A DNA stretch of 64,000 bases from Zestomonas carbonaria (GTDB lineage Bacteria; Pseudomonadota; Gammaproteobacteria; Pseudomonadales; Pseudomonadaceae): assembly GCF_904061905.1 (NCBI RefSeq), contig NZ_CAJFCI010000012.1, positions 1 to 64,000 of the forward strand. The letters run 5' to 3'. Within the stretch, counting starts at the first letter, position 1, and each line of letters starts with the position of its first letter. This document shows, one piece after another, positions 31,699 through 41,436 of this stretch. The notes beneath the pieces are model-generated. The model had not been told where the DNA came from. It saw only the letters and a program-made list of their open reading frames with translations, and ran no database searches. The translations under genes were made by a program, and so were the position numbers.

Positions 31699-32081
31699 TG
31701 GCCGGCGCGGGCGGTCTTGCCGGCAGCGCCTTCAGCCGCCTGCTCGGCCTGGAGACCATCCAGGCCGGGGACGGCCGCGCGGAAGTGCGCATGACCATGC
31801 ACGACGGCCTGCGCAACGTGCACGGCAAGCTGCATGGCGGCGCGCTGTTCTCGCTGATCGACACCGCCATGGGCCAGGCTTGCCACAGCCTGACCGACGG
31901 CGTGCCGGTCAGCGTGACCCTGGAGAGCAAGATCAACTACATCCGCCCGGTCAGCGACGGCGAGCTGCTGTGCCGCGCCTGGGTGCTGCACGCCGGTAAG
32001 CGCACCCTGGTGGTCGAGGCGGAAACCCTGCAGGGCGACAAGCTGGTGGCCAAGGCGCAGGCCACCTTCGCGAGGATCTGA
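31698..32081 (+). CDS. PaaI-type hotdog thioesterase
   Basis: A 127-residue hotdog enzyme with the active-site stretch NVHGKLHGGALFSLIDTAMG and KINYIRPV. Its ATG overlaps the tex stop codon by one base (TGATGG), so it is translationally coupled to tex. It should hydrolyse a small acyl-CoA; which one is not known. Confidence 0.85.
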   Translation: MAGAGGLAGSAFSRLLGLETIQAGDGRAEVRMTMHDGLRNVHGKLHGGALFSLIDTAMGQACHSLTDGVPVSVTLESKINYIRPVSDGELLCRAWVLHAGKRTLVVEAETLQGDKLVAKAQATFARI

Positions 32082-32185
32082 CGGCCGTCCGCGCCTGGAG
32101 CCTGTCATCGATTTTGTCTCCGTCGCTCAAGGGGGTAATCCGTGCGAACCATCGGTCTCAGTATTCTCCCGCCGCGCCGTTCCGC

Positions 32186-32206
32186 CCCCTCTCCCGCCGG
32201 GAGAGG
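32186..32206. repeat. CCCTCTCCC inverted repeat element, copy 2
   Basis: CCCTCTCCC at 32186-32194 pairs with GGGAGAGGG at 32198-32206, followed by CTGGGGTGAGGGG. It matches the element at 13097-13122 and lies between the convergent thioesterase and diguanylate cyclase genes. Confidence 0.65.
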
Positions 32207-32248
32207 GCTGGGGTGAGGGGCTGAAGCGTCGCTGCAAGACATGGCCTG

Positions 32249-34099
32249 CTAGCCCGCGGCGGGCTCCTTCCAGTTGCAAGAGCGGTTGCGGCCGGCGTGC
32301 TTGGCCTGGTAGAGCGCCTGGTCGCTGCGTTCGACCAGGACTTGCGGATCCTGGTCGTGGCTCGGGTCGGCGGTGGCCAGGCCGATGCTGATGCTCAGCC
32401 GGCCCAGCGGACTGCCCGGATGGGACAGGTTCAGCTCGGCGATCAACTGATGGACGCGCTCCGCGACGTGTTCGGCGCCGTCCTGGTCGGTGTCGGTGAG
32501 GATCAGCGCGAACTCTTCGCCGCCGTAGCGGCAGGCCGCGTCGCCCTCGCGCTGCATGCACTGTTGCAGCACGTCGCCGACCCGGCGCAGCGCGTCGTCG
32601 CCGGCCAGGTGGCCGAGGGCGTCGTTGTAGGCCTTGAAGTGGTCGATATCCAGCATCAATAGCGCCAGCGGCTTGCCGAGCCGGCTCAGGCGCCGCCATT
32701 CGCTGTGCAACTGGCGGTCGAAGTAGCGCCGGTTGTACAGCCCGGTCAGGCCGTCCTGCTGCGACAGCCGCTGCAACTGCGCCTCCAGTTGCAGGCGCTC
32801 GCTGTTGTCGCGGGAGATGCCGATCAGGTACTCGTGGCCGTTCACCTCGACCAGTTGCGCGTTGATCTCCGCCGCCTGCCGGCTGCCGTCGTTGCGGCGC
32901 ATTTCGCGCTGGATCAACGTGCCGGGGTCTTCGTCGCGCTGCGCCTCGCGCAGTTGCCGCAGCCAGCCGTCGAAGCCGGGCAGCAGGCTTTCCGGGTCTT
33001 CCTTGAGCAGCCGGCCGAACTCTTCCGCGCTGTAGCCGAGGCTGGCGTAGGTGGCGCGGTTCATGTGCAGGATGTCGCGGCTCTGCGGGTCGATGATGAA
33101 CAGCCCGTCCGGGCTGGTGTCGGTCAGGTCGACCACCAGTTGCAGGCGTTCGCGGCTGTCGCGCAGCACCTGCTCGACCACCTGGCGGCGATCGATCTCC
33201 TGGTTCAGGCGCCGGTTGCCGGCCTGCAGGGCGGCGGCGCGGCGGGTGTTCTCCAGTGCCAGGGCGAGGGCCGCCACCAGCAGCAGGCTGATCGCCAGGC
33301 CGCCGCCGAGCACCAGCCGGGGCAGCGGCGAGTCGAGCCGTTCGAGCAGGGACGCGGTGGGGCTGAGTTGCAGGGTGAAGTGCGGGTTGTCGAGCAGGCG
33401 CAGCGGCACCTCCTGTTGCAGACGGGGGCGCCATTCGTCGATCTCGTGGCGGTAGATCGGCTCGCCCCGTTCCACCAGGCGCACGTTGAAGCTGCGGCTG
33501 CCGAGGCGCCCGAGCAGTTCGTCCATCAACCGCTCGACGCGGAAGACGCCTTGCAGGAAGCCGTCGAAGACCCGCTCGCCCTGCGGGTTGCGGATGTACA
33601 GCGGGGTGTAGAGGATCACCCCGCGCCCGCCCTGGAGCAGCGCGAAGCTGCCGGAGAAACGCGGCTGGCCGCTGCCCTTGACCTCCATCGCCATGGCGTA
33701 GTTGGGGTGTTCGGGCTGGAGCTGGAAGTTTCGGGCGGCTTCGTTGCCCTGCACCGGCAGCAGCCAGCGCATGCGCAGGTCGCTGTCCAGCCACTGGATC
33801 GACTGGTAGCCGGAGAAGCCTTCCAGGCAGAAACGCACGTAGAGGTCCCATTCGTCGCGCGGCAGCCGGCCACGATGGTTCCACAGCGCGCCGAGGATGC
33901 GCAGGTCCTGCAACTGCTCGTCGAGCCGGCTTTCCAGTTGCTGGGCCAGCGCGCGAGCCTGGGCGTCGACCCGTTCCTGGAGGCGCTGCGTCTGGTGCTG
34001 TTCCAGTTGCCACCAGATCGCCACGGTGGTGCCGCACAACAGCGCGAGCAGCAGCACGAGGGCGATACGGGCCAGCCAGGCGGGACGAGCGGACTGCAT
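32249..34099 (-). CDS. Membrane diguanylate cyclase (CHASE-like sensor, PAS, GGDEF)
   Basis: A 616-residue signalling protein. Transmembrane helix 1 (about residues 9-30) and helix 2 (about 255-280, LGGGLAISLLLVAALALAL) flank a periplasmic domain that resembles CHASE (GFSGYQSIQWLDSDLRMRWL). A PAS domain (DTSPDGLFIIDPQSRDILHM) follows, then a GGDEF domain. The active site is GGEEF at residues 526-530 and metal/substrate residues LDIDHFKAYND are intact, so cyclic-di-GMP synthesis is expected. An inhibitory I-site RxxD (REGD) lies five residues before it. No EAL domain is present. The start at 34099 places helix 1 at the N-terminus. The ligand is unknown. Confidence 0.88.
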   Translation of the reverse strand: MQSARPAWLARIALVLLLALLCGTTVAIWWQLEQHQTQRLQERVDAQARALAQQLESRLDEQLQDLRILGALWNHRGRLPRDEWDLYVRFCLEGFSGYQSIQWLDSDLRMRWLLPVQGNEAARNFQLQPEHPNYAMAMEVKGSGQPRFSGSFALLQGGRGVILYTPLYIRNPQGERVFDGFLQGVFRVERLMDELLGRLGSRSFNVRLVERGEPIYRHEIDEWRPRLQQEVPLRLLDNPHFTLQLSPTASLLERLDSPLPRLVLGGGLAISLLLVAALALALENTRRAAALQAGNRRLNQEIDRRQVVEQVLRDSRERLQLVVDLTDTSPDGLFIIDPQSRDILHMNRATYASLGYSAEEFGRLLKEDPESLLPGFDGWLRQLREAQRDEDPGTLIQREMRRNDGSRQAAEINAQLVEVNGHEYLIGISRDNSERLQLEAQLQRLSQQDGLTGLYNRRYFDRQLHSEWRRLSRLGKPLALLMLDIDHFKAYNDALGHLAGDDALRRVGDVLQQCMQREGDAACRYGGEEFALILTDTDQDGAEHVAERVHQLIAELNLSHPGSPLGRLSISIGLATADPSHDQDPQVLVERSDQALYQAKHAGRNRSCNWKEPAAG

Positions 34100-34149
34100 G
34101 AGAAATGGCCCTGGCGAGTGCGTCGGGTGATGGCGCGGTGCCATGAAGT

Positions 34150-34599
34150 CTAGCGCAGACTCAGTATCGCGGCCCATTGCGCCGGTTCGACCGGCATCAC
34201 CGACAACCGGCTGCCACGCTGCACCAGCGCCAGTTCGGCCAGCGCGGGCTCGGCTCGCAGCCGGGGCAGGGCGATCAGCGTCGGGAAGGCTTCGGCGAAC
34301 TCGACGTCCAGCGCGCTCCAGGGGTTCTTGTCGCTGCTGGCCTTGGCGTCGAAGTAGGGGCTTTCGGGGTCCAGCGCGGTGGGATCGGGGTAGACGGCCG
34401 AGGCGATCCGGCCGATCCCGGCGATGCCCGGTTGCGGGCAACTGGAGTGATAGAAGAAGAACAGGTCACCGACCTGCATGCTGCGCAGGAAGTTGCGCGC
34501 CTGGTAGTTGCGCACCCCGTCCCAGCGCGCCCGGCCGAGCCGTTTCAGGTCGAGGATGGAGAGTTCGTCGGGTTCGGACTTCATCAGCCAATAAGGCAT
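34150..34599 (-). CDS. EVE domain-containing protein
   Basis: A 149-residue single-domain EVE (PUA-like) protein: YWLMKSEPDELSILDL at the start, WDGVRNYQARNFLRSM, GDLFFFYHSSC, IAGIGRIAS and DPESPYFD. EVE domains bind modified bases; in other systems they recognise modified DNA or RNA, but the role of this stand-alone form is not established. It lies 50 bp upstream of the diguanylate cyclase in the same direction. Confidence 0.9.
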   Translation of the reverse strand: MPYWLMKSEPDELSILDLKRLGRARWDGVRNYQARNFLRSMQVGDLFFFYHSSCPQPGIAGIGRIASAVYPDPTALDPESPYFDAKASSDKNPWSALDVEFAEAFPTLIALPRLRAEPALAELALVQRGSRLSVMPVEPAQWAAILSLR

Positions 34600-34783
34600 G
34601 AACTTTGCCTCCTATTGCCAGTCGTAGCGTCTGGGCAAGTTTGCGACAGCCGGTTGGCGTCAGAAATTGCGGGAAGTTTCACCTTGCTGGAGAATGCCGC
34701 CGGTTAAGCTCCGCGCTGCTTCAGGTCCAATCACAAGAGACGCGGTCAGCGCATGTATGTTGCCTTGAAGGGGGAGGCAATGA

Positions 34784-34921
34784 ATGAAACGTAAACCAGA
34801 TATGTTGTGGGTTTTGGTAATTGTTTTCGGCCTGGGTGTGGTCACCACGGGTTACACCCAGAGCCTGTGGGAGCGTCAGAGCGATCGACCGGCGGCGAGC
34901 CTGTCGCAGCAGCAGCCCTGA
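34784..34921 (+). CDS. Small single-pass membrane protein, 45 residues
   Basis: A short frame with a strong ribosome binding site (AAGGGGGAGGCAATGA) 5-10 nt before the ATG. It encodes a basic start (MKRKPD), one transmembrane helix of about 18 residues (MLWVLVIVFGLGVVTTGY) and a short polar tail ending in QQQP. The codons AAACGTAAACCAGATATG are lower in GC than neighbouring genes. I recognise no function. Its signal-anchor layout and good translation start make it likely to be real. Confidence 0.7.
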   Translation: MKRKPDMLWVLVIVFGLGVVTTGYTQSLWERQSDRPAASLSQQQP

Positions 34922-34967
34922 GCGTCCCATCCGTAGTCGCGTGCGCCGCAGGGATCGCGGTGCCGGC

Positions 34968-35582
34968 TCAAAGCCCACCGTACCACCCCCTGTCCGTCAC
35001 CGTTGCCCGAAGGGGCACGTCCCAACTGGCCAGCGCCAGCCGATCGACCTTCTGGCATTCGTGCGCCAGGCCCAATAACGTCGGTTTGTGACCATTCTTG
35101 CGCCGCGCCCGGTAGGCCAGGCTGCGGTCGTAGAAGCCCCCGCCCATGCCCAGGCGCCCGCCATGCTCGTCGAAGCCCACCAGCGGCATCAGCACCAGGT
35201 CCAACGTCCAGACCTTGCGCTGCCGGCCTGGGGCCGGTCGCGGCTCGAGGATGCGGAAGCGATTGCGCACCAGCGATTCTCCCGGCCGCACGCGCTGGAA
35301 CACCATCCGGGTACGCGGCCAGGGGTTGAGCACCGGCAGGTAGGTGCATTTGCCCCGGCGCTGTGCGGCGCGCAGCAGCGGGCGCGGGTCGATCTCGCCG
35401 TCGTTGGGCAGGTACAGGGCGATGTGCCGGGCGCGGCGGAACAGCGGATGCTGGGCCAACTGGCGGTACAGGGCGCGGGCGGCGAGATGCTGCTGGTGCG
35501 GGGGCAGGGCGCGCCGGGTCTGGCGTAGCAGGCGGCGCAGGGCTGCGCGGGAAAGGTCGTCGGCGATGATCATGGCGGGCAT
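34968..35582 (-). CDS. fthC: 5-formyltetrahydrofolate cyclo-ligase
   Basis: A 204-residue enzyme (start 35582; the ATG at 35573 is an alternative) that converts 5-formyltetrahydrofolate to 5,10-methenyltetrahydrofolate with ATP. Visible motifs are LYLPNDGEIDPRPLL near the N-terminal third, the substrate site CTYLPVL, and LDLVLMPLVGFDEHGGRLGMGGGFYDRSL, the ATP-binding signature. It lies just downstream of 6S RNA, an arrangement conserved across gamma-proteobacteria (ssrS-ygfA) that suggests shared transcription. Confidence 0.92.
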   Translation of the reverse strand: MPAMIIADDLSRAALRRLLRQTRRALPPHQQHLAARALYRQLAQHPLFRRARHIALYLPNDGEIDPRPLLRAAQRRGKCTYLPVLNPWPRTRMVFQRVRPGESLVRNRFRILEPRPAPGRQRKVWTLDLVLMPLVGFDEHGGRLGMGGGFYDRSLAYRARRKNGHKPTLLGLAHECQKVDRLALASWDVPLRATVTDRGWYGGL

Positions 35583-35603
35583 GATGGGGCGGCGCAACGA
35601 AAG

Positions 35604-35629
35604 ACGCCAGCGTCGAGAAACGCTGGCGC
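35604..35629 (-). terminator. Hairpin after 6S RNA
   Basis: On the minus strand, CGCCAGCG and CGCTGGCG (35605-35612 with 35621-35628) form an 8-bp stem, followed by TCTTTCGTTG. It lies between the 3' end of 6S RNA and the fthC start. It may define the 6S RNA 3' end while allowing some read-through into fthC. Confidence 0.6.
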
Positions 35630-35636
35630 CCGGAAC

Positions 35637-35816
35637 AAGACCCCCCGACGTGCCGCTGTCGGTTCTGCCCTTGAACCCGAAAGTTCAAGGTGGAGGTTGC
35701 AGGAGGCATTAAGGCTTTCCGTCAGGCGGACATGCACACCTGCCCCAACTGGCAACCCCCGTGGTTGTGCGTATCGGCTCAGGGACGTTCCCGACTGGCG
35801 CACACTCCAGGGAGCG
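35637..35816 (-). ncRNA. ssrS: 6S RNA
   Basis: About 180 nt on the minus strand. Conserved 6S blocks are present in order: CGGGAACGTCCCTGAGCCGA, GCCTTAATGCC, and CACCTTGAAC with its partner GGGTTCAAGGG, giving the long double-stranded rod with a central bubble that mimics an open promoter. 6S RNA binds sigma-70 RNA polymerase and lowers transcription in stationary phase. A good -10 box (TATACT, complement of 35823-35828) lies about 7 bp before the 5' end. Neighbours, zapA upstream and fthC downstream, are the conserved ones. Ends are approximate. Confidence 0.93.
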
Positions 35817-35822
35817 GCGGCC

Positions 35823-35849
35823 AGTATACCCCAATCCAGCATTCTTCAA
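35823..35849 (-). promoter_or_regulatory. Sigma-70 promoter of 6S RNA
   Basis: On the minus strand the sequence reads ATTGAA, 16 nt, then TATACT, with the 6S RNA start about 7 nt later. The -10 element is a near-perfect sigma-70 match; the -35 element is weaker. The promoter lies immediately after the zapA stop. Confidence 0.7.
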
Positions 35850-36164
35850 TCAGCTCTGTGGGGCATCCTGATCGGTGGCGAGGGCCTGGTCGACGCGATC
35901 GAGCAGGTCGCGCACCTGCTCGCGGGTGGAGCTGGCCTGCTGGTCGAGGTTCTGCTGCTTGTGCAGCAGGTCGTGGGTGATGTTCAGCGCGGCCATTACC
36001 GCTACGCGGTCGGCGCCGATCACTTTGCCGCTCATGCGGATCTCGCGCATCTTGCCGTCCAGGTAGCGGGCGGCGCTCTCCAGGTTGGCGCGCTCCTCCG
36101 GGGGACAGGCGATGCAATAGTCTTTGTCGAGAATGTGGACGGTTACGGTGTTCGACTGGGTCAT
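35850..36164 (-). CDS. zapA: Cell division protein ZapA
   Basis: A 104-residue FtsZ-ring associated protein. The N-terminal globular part has TVTVHILDKDYCIACPPEER and LDGKMREIR, and the C-terminal half (about residues 60-100) is a coiled coil through which it tetramerises and bundles FtsZ filaments. The ATG overlaps the stop of the upstream coiled-coil gene by 4 nt. The start at 36164 is chosen over a longer open frame because of this overlap and the family length. Confidence 0.92.
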   Translation of the reverse strand: MTQSNTVTVHILDKDYCIACPPEERANLESAARYLDGKMREIRMSGKVIGADRVAVMAALNITHDLLHKQQNLDQQASSTREQVRDLLDRVDQALATDQDAPQS

Positions 36165-36370
36165 GAGTCCTGCTCCAGGGCTTTCAGGCGCGAAATCATG
36201 GATTCGACCTTGTGCCGGGCGATTTCGTTCTTTTCGATCAGATGAGCGCGCTCCTCGCGCCAGGCACGCTCGCCCGCCCGAAGTAGCTGGTTCTCGGCCT
36301 TGAGTTGTTCGATGCGGCGGATCAGCAGTTCCAGCTTGGCTGTCAGCGCTTGCAGATCGGCGTCTTCCAT
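36161..36370 (-). CDS. TIGR02449-type small coiled-coil protein (ZapB-like)
   Basis: A 69-residue protein that is almost entirely a heptad-repeat coiled coil (LQALTAKLELLIRRIEQLKA, ENQLLRAGERAW). It precedes zapA with a 4-nt ATGA overlap, so the two are translated together. This family is widespread next to zapA and its shape resembles E. coli ZapB, which crosslinks ZapA to the division ring. A role in division is therefore likely but inferred. Confidence 0.85.
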   Translation of the reverse strand: MEDADLQALTAKLELLIRRIEQLKAENQLLRAGERAWREERAHLIEKNEIARHKVESMISRLKALEQDS

Positions 36371-36558
36371 AAAGTCTCGCTAGGGGCGGCCAGGAGTCAT
36401 CGCAACTATATAGGAGTGGTATGGCGAACGGGTAAACCATCGGCGGGCATCGGCCCCTGGCGCCGGGCCGGCGATTGGTCTTGGCGCACCCGCCGGTGCT
36501 AGGATACGAGGCCTTCATTCTAGTCATCGCGCCTTGCCGCGCCTAGTTGGCCACGCCC

Positions 36559-37107
36559 ATGCAAAACTCCCCCTACAGCGCTTTCGCCGCCCTGCTCGCG
36601 AGCAGTGGCCAACCCGTTTCGCCCGCCGAACTGCACGGCCTGTTGCTCGGCCGTAGCTGCGCCGGCGCCGGCTTCGACGCCGAGCCCTGGCTCGCCGATG
36701 CCAGCGAGCTGCTCGGCGGCGCGCCGCAGGACAACGTGCGCCAGGCGCTGATCGGCCTGCAGGAAATGGTCAAGGCCGAGCTGACCGGCGAGGACATGAC
36801 GGTGGTCCTGCTGCTGCCCGCCGACGACGTGCCGCTGGCCGAGCGCGCCGCCGCCCTCGGCCAGTGGTGCCAGGGCTTCCTCGGGGGCTTCGGCCTGGTC
36901 GCAGGCGATGCCGCGCTGAGCAGCGAGGCCATGGAAGTGCTCCAGGACCTGGCTGCGATCGCCCAGGTGCAGAGCGCCCTGGACGAGTCCGAGGACGGCG
37001 AGAGCGACTACATGGAAGTCATGGAATACCTGCGCGTCGCGCCGCTGCTGCTGTACGCCGAGTGCGCCAGGCCGCAAGCCCCGGCGCCGAAACCTTCCCT
37101 GCACTGA
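36559..37107 (+). CDS. UPF0149 family protein (YgfB/YecA-like)
   Basis: A 182-residue protein of the UPF0149 family: [14 protein letters not shown] near the start and FLGGFGLV in the middle are the conserved parts. The frame continues 12 nt upstream to a TTG, but the ATG at 36559 is the better start. It lies 9 bp before pepP and heads the plus-strand cluster. In P. aeruginosa, YgfB has been described as a regulator affecting beta-lactam resistance; whether this copy does so cannot be seen. Confidence 0.88.
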   Translation: MQNSPYSAFAALLASSGQPVSPAELHGLLLGRSCAGAGFDAEPWLADASELLGGAPQDNVRQALIGLQEMVKAELTGEDMTVVLLLPADDVPLAERAAALGQWCQGFLGGFGLVAGDAALSSEAMEVLQDLAAIAQVQSALDESEDGESDYMEVMEYLRVAPLLLYAECARPQAPAPKPSLH

Positions 37108-37116
37108 GGCTGCCCA

Positions 37117-38450
<1,334 letters not shown>

Positions 38451-38451
<1 letters not shown>

Positions 38452-39638
38452 TGACTCGCTGCGACCTGGCGATCATCGGCGGCGGCCTGGTTGGCGCCAG
38501 CCTGGCGCTGGCCCTGCAGGGCGAGGCGCGGGCGCGCGGCTGGACGATCGCGCTGATCGAACCCTTCGTCCCCGGCGAGGGCTACCAGCCCAGCTACGAC
38601 GCGCGCTCCACCGCGCTGTCCTACGGCAGCCGGCAGATCTACGAACGCCTCGGCGTGTGGGAGAAGATCGCCGAGCGCGCCGAGCCGATCCGGCAGATCC
38701 ACGTCTCCGATCGCGGTCGTTTCGGCGCCACCCGCCTGCGCGCCGAGGACGAAGGCGTCCCGGCCCTCGGCTACGTGGCGGAGAACGCCTGGCTCGGCCA
38801 CTGCCTGTGGCAGGCCATGGACCATCAGGTGATCCATTGGCGCTGTCCGGCGGAAGTGCAGGGCATGCAGGCGCTGGGCGACGGCTACCGGCTGCTGCTC
38901 AGCGACGAGGGCAGCCTCGACTGCAGCCTGGCGGTGCTCGCCGACGGCGGCCGCTCCGGGCTGCGCGAGCAACTGGGCATCCACGTGCACAACGTCGCCT
39001 ACCGGCAGAGCGCGCTGATCGCCAACCTGACCCCCAGCGAACCGCACCGGGGGCAGGCCTTCGAACGCTTCACCCCCGATGGCCCGATGGCCTTGCTGCC
39101 GCTCGCCGACAACCGCTGCGCGCTGGTCTGGAGCCGTGCCAGCGCCGACGCCCAGCGCCTGGCCACCCTGGACGAAGGCGCCTTCCTCGCCGAGTTGCAG
39201 GAAACCTTCGGCTACCGGCTCGGCACCTTGCGCCAGGTCGGCGTGCGCCATCTCTACCCGCTGTCGCTCAGCGAGGCGCAGGAGCAGGTGCGCCCGCACC
39301 TGGTGCTGCTCGGCAACGCCGCGCACACCCTGCACCCGATCGCCGGACAGGGCTACAACCTGTCGCTGCGCGATACCTGGGCGCTGGCCGAGGCGCTGCT
39401 GGAAAGCGCCGCACCGCTCGGCGACTTCGCCACCCTGCAACGCTTCCAGCGCATGCAGACGCTCGACCAGCAGCTCACCGTGGGGTTCTCCGACCGCGTC
39501 ACCCGGCTGTTCTCCAACGACACCACACTGCTTGCCGCCGGGCGCAACCTCGGCCTGCTCGGCCTCGATCTGCTGCCGCCGGCCAAGCGCTGGTTCGCCC
39601 GCCAGGCCATGGGCCTGGGCACTCGCCTTCACCGTTAG
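38451..39638 (+). CDS. ubiH: 2-octaprenyl-6-methoxyphenol hydroxylase UbiH
   Basis: A 395-residue FAD-dependent monooxygenase of ubiquinone synthesis. FAD motifs are CDLAIIGGGLVGASLALAL (ADP-binding), LADGGRSGLRE (DG motif) and GNAAHTLHPIAGQGYNLSLR (ribityl-binding). It hydroxylates the ring of a ubiquinone precursor in the membrane-associated Ubi complex. Its order after pepP matches E. coli and Pseudomonas. Together with UbiI at 40135 it supplies ring hydroxylations. Confidence 0.93.
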
Positions 39639-39647
39639 GAATTTCGC

Positions 39648-40130
39648 ATGCACTCGCGTCGACTAGCCCGCAAGGCGCGCCTGATGCGCTGGGCCCTGAA
39701 TTTCTACCCGCCCTATCTGGGCGCCGGCGTGCGGGTGCGGCGGATCAGCGCAGACTTCCGCCATATCCGCGTGAAGATGGGCCTCGGCTGGTATAACCGC
39801 AACTACGTCGGCACCCAGTTCGGCGGCTCGCTGTACAGCATGACCGATCCCTTCTTCATGCTCATGCTGATGCAGCACCTCGGCCGCGACTACATCGTCT
39901 GGGACCAGTCCGCCAGCATCGACTTCGTCTCGCCCGGCAAGGGCCCGGTGTACGCCGACTTCCGCATCGACGACGAACTGCTGGCGGAGATCCGCGAACG
40001 CACCGCCGGCGGCGACAAGTACCTGCCCAAGCTGCATGTGGAAGTCCATGACAGCGAGGGAACCCTCGTGGCGCGGGTGCACAAGACCCTTTACGTGCGG
40101 CTCAAGCCGCGACTGCGACAGGCGGGCTGA
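39648..40130 (+). CDS. DUF4442 hotdog-like protein
   Basis: A 160-residue protein of the DUF4442 family, which has a hotdog thioesterase fold (GTQFGGSLYSMTDPFFMLML, DQSASIDFVSPGKGPVYADF). It sits between ubiH and ubiI with gaps of 9 and 4 bp, a position conserved in Pseudomonas, but no role in ubiquinone synthesis is established. The catalytic residue pattern of ordinary thioesterases is not obvious. Confidence 0.82.
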   Translation: MHSRRLARKARLMRWALNFYPPYLGAGVRVRRISADFRHIRVKMGLGWYNRNYVGTQFGGSLYSMTDPFFMLMLMQHLGRDYIVWDQSASIDFVSPGKGPVYADFRIDDELLAEIRERTAGGDKYLPKLHVEVHDSEGTLVARVHKTLYVRLKPRLRQAG

Positions 40131-40134
40131 ACAT

Positions 40135-41358
40135 ATGGAGTTGAAGGCGGACCTGGTGATCGTCGGTGCCGGCATGGTCGGTGCCAGCCTGGCGCTGGCC
40201 CTGGAGCACAGCGGTCTGGAGATCCTGGTGGTGGACGGCGGGCCGTTGTCGGTCAAGCCGTTCGACGCCACCGCGCCGTTCGAGCCGCGGGTCAGCGCGT
40301 TGTCGGCGGCCAGCCAGCGCATCCTCGAACGGGTCGGCGCCTGGGACGGCATCGCCGCACGGCGCGCCAGCCCCTATGCCGAAATGCAGGTGTGGGATGG
40401 CTCGGGTACCGGCAGCATCCATTTTTCCGCCGCCAGCGTGCACGCCGAAACCCTTGGCCATATCGTCGAGAACCGCGTGGTCCAGGACGCCTTGCTGGAA
40501 CGCCTGCACGACAGCGACCTGGGCCTGGTCGGCGGCGCGCGCCTGGAGCAGTTGCGCCATTCCGGCGACGACTGGCTGCTCGGCCTGAGCGACGGCCGCC
40601 AGATTCGCACGCCGCTGCTGGTCGCCGCCGATGGCGCCAACTCGGCGGTGCGCCGCCTGGCCGGCTGCGCCACCCGCGAATGGGATTACCTGCACCACGC
40701 CATCGTCACCAGCGTGCGCTGCGCCGAGGAGCACCGGCGCACCGCCTGGCAACGCTTCACCGACGACGGCCCGCTGGCCTTCCTGCCGCTGGAGCGCGAT
40801 GGCGACCGGCACTGGTGTTCGATCGTCTGGTCGGTCACCCCGGATGAGGCCGAGCGGCTGATGGCGCTGGACGACGACGCTTTCCGCGCCGCCCTCGGCC
40901 GCGCCTTCGAATACCGCCTGGGCGAGATCGAGGCGGTCGATCCGCGCCTGTGCATCCCGCTGCGCCAGCGCCACGCCAAGCGCTACATCGAGGCGGGCCT
41001 GGCGCTGATCGGCGATGCCGCGCACAGCATCCACCCGCTGGCCGGGCAGGGCGTCAACCTCGGCTTCCTCGACGCGGCGGTGCTCGCCGAGGTGCTGCTG
41101 CATGCCCTGGGCCGTGGCGAACGGCTGGCCGAGCCGCGCGTGCTGAGCCGCTACGAACGCCGGCGGATGCCCCACAACCTGGCGATGATGGCGGCGATGG
41201 AAGGCTTCGAGCGGCTGTTCCAGGCCGATCCGCTGCCGGTGCGCTGGCTGCGCAACGCCGGCCTCGACTGGGTCGATGGCCTGCCCGAGGCCAAGGCGAT
41301 GTTCGTCCGCCAGGCGCTCGGCCTGTCCGGCGACCTGCCGGAGCTGGCGCGGGTCTGA
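40135..41358 (+). CDS. ubiI: 2-octaprenylphenol hydroxylase UbiI
   Basis: A 407-residue FAD monooxygenase, paralogue of UbiH. FAD motifs are ADLVIVGAGMVGASLALALE, VAADGANSAVRR and GDAAHSIHPLAGQGVNLGFL. It probably hydroxylates C5 of the ubiquinone ring precursor. The start at 40135 is chosen because the FAD motif must begin within the first residues; the frame is open about 100 bp further upstream into the DUF4442 gene. Confidence 0.9.
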   Translation: MELKADLVIVGAGMVGASLALALEHSGLEILVVDGGPLSVKPFDATAPFEPRVSALSAASQRILERVGAWDGIAARRASPYAEMQVWDGSGTGSIHFSAASVHAETLGHIVENRVVQDALLERLHDSDLGLVGGARLEQLRHSGDDWLLGLSDGRQIRTPLLVAADGANSAVRRLAGCATREWDYLHHAIVTSVRCAEEHRRTAWQRFTDDGPLAFLPLERDGDRHWCSIVWSVTPDEAERLMALDDDAFRAALGRAFEYRLGEIEAVDPRLCIPLRQRHAKRYIEAGLALIGDAAHSIHPLAGQGVNLGFLDAAVLAEVLLHALGRGERLAEPRVLSRYERRRMPHNLAMMAAMEGFERLFQADPLPVRWLRNAGLDWVDGLPEAKAMFVRQALGLSGDLPELARV

Positions 41359-41406
41359 GGCATCCTGCGGCTTGCAGGAGGATTGCTGGTTGTAGAGAAT
41401 GCGACG

Positions 41407-41424
41407 AATTATCATTTGATATTT
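41407..41424. promoter_or_regulatory. Candidate Fur box upstream of the ECF sigma factor gene
   Basis: AATTATCATTTGATATTT, 13 nt before the sigma factor ATG, resembles the Fur consensus GATAATGATAATCATTATC and stands out as an A/T island in GC-rich DNA. Iron repression is the usual control for FecI-type sigma genes. The match is partial. Confidence 0.55.
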
Positions 41425-41436
41425 CGTCGGTCCGCC

